DNA of 64,000 nt, taken from positions 903,001-967,000 of the forward strand of contig BJKQ01000012.1 of assembly GCA_006538405.1 (NCBI GenBank), written 5' to 3'. Position 1 is the stretch's first letter, and every line of letters begins with the position of its first letter. The stretch is from Hansfordia pulvinata. Taxonomy: Eukaryota > Ascomycota > Sordariomycetes > Xylariales. Positions 46,505 to 57,845 of the stretch are shown one piece after another. Under the pieces are notes generated by a model. The model had not been told where the DNA came from. It saw nothing but the letters and a program-made list of their open reading frames with translations, and searched no databases. The position numbers and the translations under genes were made by a program.

Positions 46505-48183
46505 ATGCTGCAGGGAAATGGCGGCAAGCTGCTGGGGAGCCTGTGGCCCATCGTCGCGGCATCGGGCACAATTCTCGGGCTGCGGATATTCGCCAAGATC
46601 TCCCGAGGACGGATGATATGGTGGGACGGTATGTGAAAGAGGATCTTCTCTGTGCTTGTGCCCGAACTCCTCTTCTCCGGCATGTCTCGGTGTCCCCAGG
46701 CCAAAGCTGACAGTCACCATTTCCGAGTCGCAGACATCACCATGATCTTTTCCTGGACCGTCCTGTTAGTCGCAGTTTCCCTGATCACGCGCGCAGCCCA
46801 CATCGGCTTCGGCGCGCCGTGGCAGATCCTGGATCCGGACACACGGCTCGAAATCGCCACGCACGGCGCGCTGTACAGCGCAGCGTTGACGGTTGTCGTG
46901 GCCTCGGCCCGTGTATCTTTCGCCGTGGCCCTGCTGCGCCTGACGGCGGGCAGCGGCAAGAGTTGGCGCGTGGCCGCCATCATCATAATCGCGGGGCTCG
47001 TCTGCATAACCACGGTGCCACCCGTAATCTCGCGCTTCACCATCTGCTCGCCCTTTCAAAAGGTCTACGGGCACGTCGAGGGCGGTGACTGCGGCAACAC
47101 CTATATACCGCTGTACCTCGGGTACGCCAGCGCTGGTGAGTTCTTCTCGTAGAGTTGGGAACGCGCAGCGGATCCCGCTGTCTTGCCTTGCGAGTCGAAG
47201 TAGATTGGGAAAGGATGAAGGTCACCATGATGAGACTCACTGACCGATTTCCTCTGCTCCAGCCTGGAGCGCCTTCAGCGACTTTGCGCTCACGTTCATG
47301 GCCTGGAAGCTCATATGGTCTATGCGCATGGCTTTGCAGGAAAAGATTGGGGTCGGTGTGGCCCTGAGCTTTGGACTGTTGTGAGTTGTGATTGTCCCGT
47401 CGGCGTCCTCTCTGGCTTCGGGCGTGGTGTCCTGACTACTGACGTGCCCAGTTCCGGCTTCATCACCATCCTGAGATATACATACGTCTCCAGGAATTAC
47501 ACGGGTGACTTCTTCGGTGAGCTCCGAGCCTATTGCCGGAATCTGTGTCCGGTAGTGCTAACAGGAGATCAGAATTTGGATATGCGGGATTCATCTGGGT
47601 AAGCGGCCCTACCTTTCAAAGCGGCGCCGGAGAAGAGGGGGCCGTGGCCTAACTCAAGACGCTCCTCTGAGGTTGCTTATGGACTAACGTGCGGGATCTC
47701 CTTCTTGGGACACTATAGATGGCCGCCGAGGGTGCCACGAGCATCATCGCCGCCAGCCTGCCGGCGCTGCGGGCGTTTGTCGTGGACAAGACGTCCAAGC
47801 CCCACCGACGACCCAACTGGCTGCTGCCGACCGTGTACGGCGGCAACCCGCTGAACCAGCCGCACAGCATGACGACGCGCAAGACCCCGTCAGCCTCGAG
47901 CTGGCGCGGGTCGTCATCGAGACCCGGCTCGGCCGCCGCCGCCGCCGTCGCCGCCAACGCGAACCACGCCCCCGCCGGCTCCGACGCCGATCGGTCGCTC
48001 TACCCGACCGACTATGACCTCATCTACAGCACCGAGTGGGATCACGAGCTGCCGGGCCACGGCGAGGGAGACGACGGAGACGGTGGAGGTGGTGGAAGCG
48101 GCCGTGAGAGCCCGCGGCGCTCGCCGATGGGCAGCCGGGCGCAGCTGACTGAGGCGCATCTGGCGCGACATTCGCTTGTCTAG
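46505..48183 (+). CDS. PTH11-like seven-transmembrane receptor (fungal rhodopsin-like domain), 399 aa
   Basis: Six exons: 46505-46628, 46734-47135, 47263-47380, 47452-47516, 47573-47598 and 47719-48183. All have GT-AG introns, and together they give 1200 coding bases in frame. Exon 5 has only 26 bases. Seven hydrophobic segments are visible, including LWPIVAASGTILGLRIFA, TMIFSWTVLLVAVSLI, LYSAALTVVVASARVSFAVA, WRVAAIIIIAGLVCI, FALTFMAWKLIWSM, IGVGVALSFGLFSGFITI and GATSIIAASLPALRAFV. The pattern of short N terminus, W-D after helix 1 and a long polar C-terminal tail (about residues 275-399, with Ser, Ala and Gly runs) matches fungal integral membrane proteins with the PTH11/rhodopsin domain. 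No CFEM domain is seen. In Magnaporthe, PTH11 senses surface cues for infection. The ligand here is unknown. Confidence 0.85.
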
Positions 48184-51100
48184 ACGGGTAGCTGAAGTGG
48201 GCAATCCAGGCGGCCCTTCTTCGCCTTGGAGGTGCGTGTTCTCTTTCTTGAACTGGTGGAGGGCAATAGATCAGAGATACCTTGAGTTGGAAGATTGAGG
48301 TGGTACGGTAGCGACTGGAATGAAAATCCACAACTTCAACCCTTACGATGGTAGGCCTTCTTATTACTACTGGGGCTCTGCCTGGATCAGATTCAAGGGA
48401 CAGAACAGGAAAGCGTCAATTCACTCGATGTAATCCTCAACGAGCAGCCCGAGGTGAGCCGCGGCAGGTGCAGCCGAGAAATAGAAACAATGGCTGCCTG
48501 GCTGTGCTGTGCAAAGCAGGCGCGGCCCGTCTCAGTACTCGCATACGTACCTGCCTCGCCTCGCCTCGCATAGGTAGGTGCCTTTGAATAAGAAGGAATG
48601 CACCTTCAATACATGTACCGAGAGAGCCCTGCCTAAGGTACCGGTAAGGTAGGTACGGTCCAGGGCATTGTCCAGGGCAATCTCCCATCAGATCCATCCA
48701 CTCATGGTTTCATGTACATCAAATGTATCGGTCTCCTGATTGATTTCATATCGAGGTAAGGGAAGGGGATATCTCCTCTCTTCCACCCCTCGCGCGTTCG
48801 CCACTCCGAAAATGCTTATATATATCAGACTGTCTCGCACACGCCCATCCCATTACGAACACGCACCCGACCGCCCCAACCCCTCCCGGCAGTGGCGCCG
48901 GGTGTCGGTCCAGCATCTTTCGTCGCCACCCGTAACGCCGACGTCCTCCTCGACCTGACGCCGGGCACCGGCCGAGACGGCGACTCCGCACGGCAGGACC
49001 ACGGTCGACACACCAGAGCAAGATCGCTCGATGCTACCATGCAAGGCACGTGGTTATCTCTGCCCGAACCAACGTCGCCTGCCCTGGGCCTGCCGTCGAA
49101 ATGTTACATGGATCCGTGCTGGGTACGGCAGAAGAAATCTCGGGCCTACAGACCGTCTCCAGGCCCTCGCGCCGTGCCGGAGCAGAAGAGCAAGGCCTGC
49201 GGCGACGCAACAAAGCCGTTGTTATCGCTGACCACCGCGTCTCCAATCGACCAGCTACCTGTGCAGTGGGTGGGCTCACTCACACGACACAGCCAACTCC
49301 GCCGCGTTCTAGCCCCGACCCTCCGTCCATCCATCTCTAGCGCGAAAGCTCTCTCGAGGTCCCATCACGCGCATACCATACAACACGTACACGTACTCGG
49401 GGTGCTTCGGCCGGCTTTGTCAGGCTTCTCTCACCTTACGGGCTGCCGTTTATACTCTCTCGCTGGTCATCTCTCCTCAATCACTGGCTGCAGGGCCCCG
49501 TACTCGTACGCGTCTTACGCCGACCGATACTGATACCCAAGCGATGATGGCTGGTTGACTTGACCCTACAGATGGCTGCGCCGTCAAGCGCGCGCCCTGA
49601 CGCTACGTTACATCAATCAGCTGCCGTTTGGGGGCCCGGCGGCCGCTGCGGGCGCGGGGCGTAGCTCCAAGCCACCAGCTGCCTTGTCTACCTTACCTAC
49701 CTACCCGAGATCATCTCACAATGGCAGCCCGTGGACAGTGGACAAGGCAGCCGCTACGATGAATTGGCTTTCTCCATCGTTTGCTCAAGCCGGTCACCAA
49801 TCAGCAGACCCTGCCCATATCGACGAGTACGAGCGCATCATGGTCGAAGCGATGCGAGTGTAAGGTGAGGGGCTATCTATCAGTGGCATGCTGCGGATAG
49901 CTGCATAGCGAGATCTTGCATCTCCTGCCGATGTGCGCGGGTCGGACAGCAAGACAAGTTGCACAGGCATGCCCCAATTCCCCCGCCTGCCGCGAGGAGT
50001 AATCAGCCATGGCCAAAGTGCCGCCTCAGCCACCGCCGCCACCGCGCAAAGAACTCGGTCGGCCAAGCTTCAAGACCCGCGTGTCCGGCTGTCATGATCG
50101 TCGCGCCCCTCAAAACCAACTACCCAGGTGGGCAAGAGTCCCGCAGGCGGATCCGGGCGGGCTGCGTTGGTGTCCCAAGGCCCAAGGGCCTTCCCCAGCT
50201 TTCCACACGCTTTCTACAGCCAATGGCAGCTCCGCTGAAGAGTGTCTTGTGAGTGATACGCCTCAGCGGCCAATCAACAGCCTCGGCAGAATCAGAAATC
50301 GGCCCGCTTGATGGCCGGGGTGCGCGGACCCCTGTTGGCCGCCCTCGCTCGCACAGCATCGACAGGTGTAGCGCAATTACAGGCAGGCAATCCTGAAGCC
50401 ATTCTGCGCGGAACGCACCGCACGTACGAGACCATTTCGAGTGCGGCCGTCCCACGCCCGCCCGTCATGTGTTTGCCCTTCGGCAGCGTCCATGTATCCA
50501 CCCAACTACCAACCACCCAACCACTCTATCCTGTCACCTGGATACTAACAAGCTCTCACTAGAAGCCAGCAGAATACGATGTCGGTATCTGCTAAAGCAC
50601 GGGCCCAGCTCGTATCGTGGGCTTATTTTAGCCACGGTCCACTGCTGATGACGGGGCTTAGCCGGCCCTCACGACTCGCGGTGGGCCGCTGGACCTCGGA
50701 ACTCAGCTACCGGCTACCAGGCCCTCAGCCTCTTATCGCCTGCGCTACGAAGGATCCAGTTCGAAATTGGCTGGAGCGGAATTCTGGCATGGCCGCATCG
50801 GATCGAGAAAGTGGCCCAAGGGAGCCGGCCGCGTGCCAGCATGTCGCTCCGGGCTGAGACAGGCACCGAACGGGGCCACAGAAGCGGCTGCCGGCCGGCT
50901 CCGAGTTGACAGCATGTGCCAGCAACAAACAGCACGACTGCCCTTGAGCCGCCAGCACATTTGCTTACCCCGGTGTGGCAGGAGACGCCGTTCAAGGCCC
51001 GGCGAGGTGTCACGTAGCGTCTGTACGGTAGCCCCCGTGTGACAGGGGACTCGCACCGGGAACGGGAGGTTACTCGCACTTGTTGGCTTGTTCCCCTCGC

Positions 51101-51573
51101 CTGTGTGGCCCCATGGTCGCAGTGTGGTAGCAATTACTACAACCCCTGCTTTGCGGCTAACTTACATGACAAGCTGGCTGGTTAGCGGCCGGCTGTGGCA
51201 CGACGAGCAGACGGGAGGGTCCACGACAATCCACCCAAGGGCCTCCGCCCCAGGGTCTTTGCAGGTTGGCGCATCGTATCTTGCCGGGCTGGCTGACTAG
51301 CCCCCCTGGATCCAGAACGGGCCTGATTCAATGTGTTCCCCATGGCACGCGTGCTGGCACCCGCTCCACAACGCAGGGATCAGCTGCTGCTCCCTAATAA
51401 AGCAACGCCGTCCGCCCTCTCCACGCCGTTTGTCTTTTTTACATGATAATGTCGACGTTCCTGTCCTAGGCCCGTCGTGTCTTGTCTTGCTCTTGTGATT
51501 ACCTCCTCTCATCTGTCGTGACGGAGCGTGGCTCAAGATTCGGCTTCCAGGTCCAGATCCACCAGCCTCAAGA
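48184..51573. other. Intergenic, no supported gene
   Basis: About 3.4 kb. TACC/TAGG words cluster around 48550-48660 and 49686-49704, and TACTCGTACG lies at 49501. A 213-codon open frame at 48892-49533 has no recognisable domain and I do not support it as a gene. Confidence 0.5.
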
Positions 51574-51756
51574 GTAAGCTTTCTCACGTCCTCCGACCGA
51601 TTGTCGCCACCGTCATATGCGCACGCGACCGACTGTCCCAGCGCGTTCTTCGTCGCGCCGCGCTTCGTCGAGGCGCTCGGCTGACAAATGCCAACGGTCG
51701 AGCTGGCCAGCGCATTCACCACTGAGACTGGAGACTTGGAAACTAACACCCGCTAG
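51574..51756 (+). promoter_or_regulatory. Candidate 5' leader intron of the UNC93-like gene
   Basis: Donor GTAAGC at 51574, branch-like CTAAC at 51743 and acceptor TAG at 51754-51756, 26 bases before the start codon. Splicing would remove an upstream ATG (51617) whose frame overlaps the main start. It is based on consensus sites only. Confidence 0.4.
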
Positions 51757-51782
51757 ATTCGCGCACGGCGTCATTCTCTACC

Positions 51783-53440
51783 ATGGCGGACACCAAAGGG
51801 ACGGCGTCGGCATCCGAAGCCGGCACCCCATCGCATGATGCGTCCCTCCCGACTTACACCGACTCTGGCGCGATCAGCCGGCCCGATGGGTGGATGTACA
51901 AGGGGTTCCGCATTGGGGGCAAGGAGTTCTGGTATGCGTCGCCCAAGATCCAGCTGTTGATGGTCGCCATGGTGTGCTTCTTGTGCCCCGGCATGTACAA
52001 TGCGCTGGGCGGCCTGGGCGGAGGCGGCCAAGTCGACCCCCAAGTACAGAATGTGGCCTCGACAGCTCTTTACTCCGTCTTTGCCGTTGTCGCCTTCTTC
52101 GCCGGCACCTTTGCCAACGTCGTTGGTGTCAAGGCCACCATTTCCTTTGGCGGGCTGGGCTACTGCCTGTACGCCGCCAGCTTCCTTTGCTACAACCACA
52201 CGGGCAATCGCGGCTTCGTCATCTTTGCCGGCGCGTTCCTTGGTCTCTGCGCTGGCCTGCTGTGGACTGCCCAGGGCGCCATCATGATGTCTTACCCGCC
52301 CGAGGAGTCCAAGGGCCGGTACATCAGTAGCTTTTGGATCATCTTCAACCTGGGTGCGGTCATCGGCGCCCTGATCCCGCTCGGCCAAAACATCAACACC
52401 ACCACCAACGGCTCCGTCAACGACGGCACCTATGTTGGCTTCATTGTCCTCATGGTCGTTGGTGCCGCGCTGTCTCTGTGCCTGACCAATGCCAACTCGA
52501 TCCGTCGCGAGGACGGTTCCAAGGTCATCATGATGAAGAGCCCAACGTGGGTTTCCGAGTTCAAGGGCCTCTGGGAGTGTCTGTACGAGCAGCCGTGGGT
52601 CATTGCCCTGTTCCCCATGTTCTTTGCCTCCAACATCTTCTACACATACCAGCAGAACGACTTCAACAGCGCCCACTTCAACGTCCGCACGCGCGCCCTG
52701 AACAACCTCCTCTACTGGTTGGCCCAGATCTTCGGGGCTGTTGTCATGGGCTTCGCCCTCGACTTCCCCAAGCTCCGTCGCTCTCTCCGCGCCAAGATCT
52801 CCTTCCTCTTCCTTTTCGCCATCACCTTCATCATCTGGGGCGGTGGGTACGTTTTCCAGCGCGACAACTACGTCAGCCGGGTCGACGTCCTCTCCGAGGA
52901 CTGGACCAACAACCATACCATGGACTGGACCACCCCTGGCTACGTCGGGCCCATGTTCCTGTACATCTTCTACGGAGCGTACGACGCCATCTGGCAGACC
53001 TGCATCTACTGGTAAGTTTTCGGCGATCGGCGACCATAACGGTCCCAACCATGCTGACGCAACCTAGGTACATGGGCGCTCTCTCCAACTCGAGCCGCAA
53101 GACAGCCAACATGGCCGGTTTCTACAAGGGCATGCAGTCTGCAGGAGCCGCTGTCTTCTTCTCGCTCGACGCTGTTCCGACCGACTTTGCTAAGATGTTT
53201 GCCATCACTGTAAGTTTGCCGTCATGCTGTAGAGTCACGGGACACGAGCTGATTCTGAACCTTCAGTGGGGCGTCTGCGCCGGCTCCCTGGCCATTGCCG
53301 GACCCGTCATCTTCATGCTGGTCAAGGACACGACCGCCCTGGAGGACGACCTCAAGTTCAGCGACGAGACGATCCAGGAGGTGGCGCCGGCCGCTGTCAT
53401 CGAGGAGAAGCGCGCGGCGGGCGAGCTGACCACCTCATGA
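51783..53440 (+). CDS. UNC93-like major facilitator membrane protein, 514 aa
   Basis: Exons are 51783-53011, 53068-53209 and 53267-53440. The introns begin GTAAGT and end TAG and CAG, and the total is 1545 coding bases in frame. After a polar N terminus, DGWMYKGFRIGGKEFWYASP leads into about eleven hydrophobic helices. The family-like segments MVCFLCPGMYNALGGLGGGG, YSVFAVVAFFAGTFANV, LWTAQGAIMMSYPPEESKGR, FWIIFNLGAVIGALIPLGQN and IFYGAYDAIWQTCIYW identify the fungal UNC93/DUF895 type of MFS protein. The C terminus is acidic and cytosolic. Members sit in cellular membranes and their substrates are mostly undefined, so no substrate can be given. Neither neighbour suggests a pathway. Confidence 0.9.
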
Positions 53441-55715
53441 GGCCAGACAGTCGAGTGGAGAGCAGGGTGTCGGTTGATTTGGGAGCAAGCGGGGTGGGCG
53501 GCGTGCTGGCGCAGAGCCTTGGACTGTTTTGGTGCTTCGTTATCTTTATTCCTATGATACCATTGTCGTGGCAGTACGAATACACACGCGTTCACATTGA
53601 GCCACACTCAGGTGACAGACAGGTGTCCAACTCACGAGATGACCGGCTGACGTGAGGCAATCGTCGATGGTCGAGAGGCTGCGATCCGCACTCTGGTCGC
53701 TGCAGCACGGCGTCAGTTGGTTACGTGACCAGTCCGGCCGAATGCCGTCGCTCTCACGTGGGGATCCCAAGGGTGAGGAAGTGGACTCGCTTGGGTGGTC
53801 TTCATGCTGTGTGGCTCCTCGGTCCCTGGTCTTCGCGCAAAGTCTGCCACGAGCTTGGGCAGGCATCCATCGGACGCGCTGCCACATGGCAGGACGTTGG
53901 CCTGCCCACCCTCACTGCTGCCTGGCGGGCGTTATTAGATTATCATGGGCTGTCATATTTGCTGACTCTAGACGCATTGGAAACGTGTCCATCTCGGGAC
54001 TTCGACAGCTCGACTTTGACGCATCTTCAGTCCCGGAGACATGCCGGGGCATGGGCTGGACCTCTCTTCCCCCCCCCCCCCCCCTTATCGATGCTGCTGG
54101 CGGCAGTGTGCAAACGTAACATCCGGCTGCCGAGTAGTTGAGTCATGCCACAAGCTTCCGCTCCTGGCCCTCGACTGCGGAATCAGCAGATAGAGCTGTG
54201 GGACAAGAAGCTCTTTCGGCTCGGCCTTTCAGGGCGATTAAGCTGTCTCACTGAGAGTCCCGCGAACGAAGACCCGTCGGCGTGCTTCTTGCCCCTTTCC
54301 CGAGCCCCCCTCGTGCGCCATTTACCGGTGCCAGACCTCGCATGAATTGAGAGTATTCCGAAATGTCAGGGGCCAGATGGGGCGGTGCTCCATTCCATTC
54401 CAGAGCCGTCCACCCGCGCTTGCTACTATTCCCGTCGTGATTTCCCATTGCCACCGTGGCCACACTGGGCGCTTGACTGTCTGGCCGGCAACAGCGCCGG
54501 CCCTTGGAGACGCTGGTGCATGTGTGCCGCGGTCACAAATCAAGTCAAGTCTGCCTCATGTGCCCACACCCATCCCCCTGACTATGACTGCCACGCAAAG
54601 TATGGCAGAGGGTCACGGGCCTTGCTGACCGTCGAATCGAGGGGATCCCAAGGCGGAAAAACCGGCATGAGCCCCTCGCAGAGTCCACTCGCAGCTCGGG
54701 GCGGTCTGTCTTCATTGCCTTGCCAACGCGCCCTGGGAAGAGATGCTGACTTGGTGAAGTCCCAAACCCTCTATAAACGGGATTTTAAGGTGGCGTTGCC
54801 TCGCCCCTCGGAACTCCGGGTGGATTCCCTGCACGCTTCCTAGTCCGGACTGCCAGGGCCCAAGACTTATGGCCCGCCCTGAGGCTGTCATCGAGGCACG
54901 TCTTGGCTCTACGTGCCCCGATGGCGGAGAGTAAGCTTATACCAGACCGGGGAATATATCCTGTCGGTAAGCACATACGGTTCTTTGCGAGCTGCCTCCG
55001 TCCTATAAAGCTGGATATTATAAGTGTCACTGGCCCTGGCAGGGCAGGGGCACTGGTAAACGCCACTGGGCCAGACTGTCTGGGCAGTACAGTCATCAAG
55101 TAGATACAGAGTTGACACTTCAACAAGAGGCAACCTGACCAGCACCTATAATTAACTAACACATGCCAGGGCCAAGCCCGTGATAGAGGTTTTCTCCTTG
55201 TCGGTAGGCACATGAGGTTCTGGGCGAGCCCCGTCCGTCTTACCAAACTGAAGATTTTCTTGCTGTCGGTATGCCCACTGGATTCGATGCGAGCCCCCCT
55301 TCATGTCAGCTTGACAGGTGGGCGGGCTTTTTTTTTTTTTCTTTTTGGATATCGTCGCCGTATGTCCAGAAGCGCGGCCCGAGTGGCGTTGCCGCGACTC
55401 AGGCCAAGCAGGCCGGTGCCCAGGGGCGGGCAGTATCTCCTCCAGAGAGCGCGCTGTGTCTGCATGACGGACTCGGTCTGTATGACAGACTCGGCCGCGG
55501 CGGCCACTGACGATGTCGCGCCGGGAGAGGGGGTCGACAAGAGAGCCTGGGAAAACACGTCTATTTTCGTGATGACGATGACAGTTGCTAATGCGAACGA
55601 CGCCTCCCAAAGCGCACGTGCCCGGAGGACATGACCGACTCCGGGTGCAGTCTCGACATCGGTTGCGCTCGGTGCTGGTATCAGAGAGCATTAGGTATGC
55701 TTCCCTCCCGGGGAG
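53441..55715. other. Intergenic with degenerate repeated segments
   Basis: No gene is supported. A run of about 14 C occurs near 54071-54084, a T run near 55329-55343, and three related segments of about 45 bases lie at 54959, 55195 and 55262. The stretch 54940-55160 is lower in GC than the surrounding exons. Confidence 0.5.
54959..55310 (+). repeat. Three diverged copies of a TGTCGGTA-containing segment
   Basis: Copies begin at about 54963, 55199 and 55266. Each reads TGTCGGTA(A/G/T)GC, then a CACAT- or CCACT-like stretch, then GGTTC or GATTC, and then GCGAGC followed by C-rich sequence. Copies two and three are 67 bases apart. They may be decayed tandem repeats or remnants of an element. 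Confidence 0.5.
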
Positions 55716-55723
55716 TATTTAAG
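55716..55723 (+). promoter_or_regulatory. TATA-like element of the small secreted protein gene
   Basis: TATTTAAG lies 129-136 bases before the start codon. A 12-codon upstream ORF (55740-55778) lies between it and the gene, and would count only if transcription starts before 55740. Confidence 0.4.
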
Positions 55724-55851
55724 GAGGGCATGATTCAACATGAAAAGCCATCCTCAATCAAACAACAATACACACTGAACACTCTATCTCCCTCCTTCAC
55801 AGCTCCAATCCAAAGTCAGAACCACGAGTCTTTCTCAAGCAACCCAGCAAC

Positions 55852-56369
55852 ATGGAGATCAAAGCCGTCTTGTTCTGCCTCTTCGGCTTCCACTCCGTCC
55901 TGTCCAACGCAAGGGTCCTCTCTGTAAGTGTTTGCAGCCAGCCATGTTTACCAGCCATGCCATGCGGGACGGCATAGACTGTCCGCTCCAAGTCCCGAGT
56001 TCTAACGCGTCGCACATCCCCATCTAGGAGAGCCAGCTTTCGGGCGCCATCGAGGGCCTGCAGCAGGATGTGGGGGGCTACCTCAGCGTGAACAAGCAGG
56101 GCGACGACGTGTTCGTCGACAGCATCGACGGCAAGGGCGACACGATCGACACGGTCCGGCTCACGAGGGGGGCGGCGAGGGAGCTGCAGCGGCAGGCGGA
56201 CACGATCCGGCCCGCCCGGGCGGCCAGGCAGATCTTCAAGCGCGCCGAGACCTGCTACGAGGAGACCTGCAGCAAGTCCTGGGACTGTACGGCGTTCACG
56301 TTCCCAGTCTGCTCTACCTGCATGGACTACGGCGGCACCGTTGGGAAACGCTGCCAGCCGGCGGCGTAG
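55852..56369 (+). CDS. Small secreted cysteine-rich protein, 137 aa, possible Kex2-processed
   Basis: Exons are 55852-55923 and 56028-56369. The intron has GTAAGT, a TCTAAC branch-like word and a TAG acceptor. Exon 1 encodes MEIKAVLFCLFGFHSVLSNA, a signal peptide, plus four residues. The middle (to about residue 96) is polar with no cysteine. IFKR at 93-96 is followed by a 41-residue C terminus with six cysteines at 100, 105, 111, 119, 122 and 133 (spacing X4, X5, X7, X2, X10). A KR pair just before a six-cysteine module is the arrangement of a propeptide cut by Kex2. No named family is recognised. Effector or antimicrobial peptide are inferences only. It is convergent with the next gene, 329 bases apart. 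Confidence 0.75.
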
Positions 56370-56698
56370 GGGGCAAGCAGCATCGCATTGTCGCCCTGGC
56401 AGGCAGTATCGTGGTGGTCGGTGCACCGGATAGAACATGGAGTAGATCAAGGCAGCAGTAGAACGAGTACCTACCTAGGTAGATAGAAAAGATGTTTCAT
56501 CAGCAAGGGCCTCGTTCGCCGGGCTGCCACCGACTGGGTGACTTGTTATGGTTGGGTAACCTGTACAGAGTTGACCAAGTGACTCCTCGACACAGGAAAG
56601 ACAGCGACACTACACATGAGCGTGATCGTGTGGTAGGGGTGCTTTCCGTAGGGGACCCCCCTTGTCCCCCTTTTTCCTCCCCCTTCGCCCCACAGAGA
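56370..56698. other. Short intergenic space between convergent genes
   Basis: 329 bases with a TACCTACCTAGGTAGATAG word near 56470. Nothing else is seen. Confidence 0.6.
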
Positions 56699-57845
56699 TC
56701 AGAACCCTTCCCACCCGTTCTCGCACAAGTCCTTGTCAGTCTCCGTGGGCTCGTCGAACGACTTGTACCAGTCCAGCAGGGCGACGACATCGTCGAAGAT
56801 GTGCAGCTCAAAGCCCGCGAAACCACCAAGCTGCGCGACGTACCGCCAGGACCAACCGCCCTGGCCGGCCTCTTCTTTTCCTCCTTCTCCTTCTCCTCCT
56901 CCTCCTCCTCCGGCTCCCTCCTCGCGGTAGTCCTTGGGCCGGCAGAAGATGACGTAGTTGGCGCACTCGTTGCCGCAGCCCTGCGACCAGCCGGCCGCGA
57001 CGTCGTACCGCTCGAGCACCTCGTCGAGCCAGAAGCCGTCCATGCCGGGGCCCGCCGCCACCGGGCCGAGGTCGTCCAGCCCCTTCCAGAACTGCATCCG
57101 CTCCGACCGCGTCCGCAGGTGCTCCCACCCAGGCCCGACCAGCCCGTCCGCGTGCCGCACCACCGTCTCCCAGTCCGCGGGCAGCTCCCAAGACGACTCG
57201 CCGCCGCCGCTCGAAGCCGCCGGGCACGGGATCCCCTCCAGCTCCAGCAGGATCGACCGCCGGTACGCCTCGACCGCCTGCTCGCGCACCTCCGCCGCGT
57301 CTTTCTTGTCCGGGTCGTGGCCGGGGAACAACCGCGGCAGGAACACCGACGTCCCGTCCAGGCCCGCCAGGCACTGCGGCGCCACCTGGTCCCAGAGGCC
57401 CGGCAGGTCCGCCACGCGCTCCAGCCGCGGCGTCGCCCCCTCCGGGTACCCGATGACCTCGGTCAGGAACGCGACGCGCAGGTCCTCGACGTCTGGTGTG
57501 GGGGTTGGGGAAGAGCGCGTCAGCTCTCGGATCTCTTCTCACACGCCCGGACAGCAGCAACTAGGGATGGCAGCTCGGCGAGGAACCTCTTGGAGACTCA
57601 AGGATGAGGCAGGACCGAGAGGTGGCTTAGGGAGAGAGGGAGAACATAACGAACCACCCCCCGGGTAGAAGGAGAAAAAAAGAACTCACCTTCGTCCAGT
57701 TCATCGTCCTCCCCAGGCTCTTCCTGGAGGAGCTCGGGAACCATCTGCTCCGTGAAGATGCGGCGGTTGACGTCGAGGATGTGCGCGCGGTACGAGGCCA
57801 GCGCGGCCAGCACCTCGGCCTCGGTGGGGGCGGTTTGGCGGGCAT
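56699..57845 (-). CDS. Uncharacterised fungal protein, two exons, start uncertain
   Basis: The second exon (57492-56699) encodes DVEDLRVAFLTEVIGYPEGA, then GLDGTSVFLPRLFPGHDPDK, GPGMDGFWLDEVLERYDVAA, and ends in FDDVVALLDWYKSFDEP...GWEGF. The first exon ends at 57690 before a GTGAGT donor (intron 57689-57493) and encodes TEAEVLAALASYRAHILDVN, then RRIFTEQMVPELLQEEPGED. The frame joins well. Upstream, however, this frame has no ATG. The ATG at 57845 (MPAKPPP) reads in another frame and would join only if one base were gained or two lost in the CCCCC run near 57829-57833. Either a short 5' exon is missed or the sequence has an indel. The protein is acidic with a Gly/Glu-rich insert. I do not recognise the family, although the layout is loosely like SMI1/KNR4-type domains. 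Confidence 0.65.

Noticed and set aside
51771..53048. Minus-strand open frame of 425 codons opposite the UNC93-like gene
   Set aside because: It is antisense to the transporter. The translation is acidic and random, while the plus strand has conserved helices and introns.
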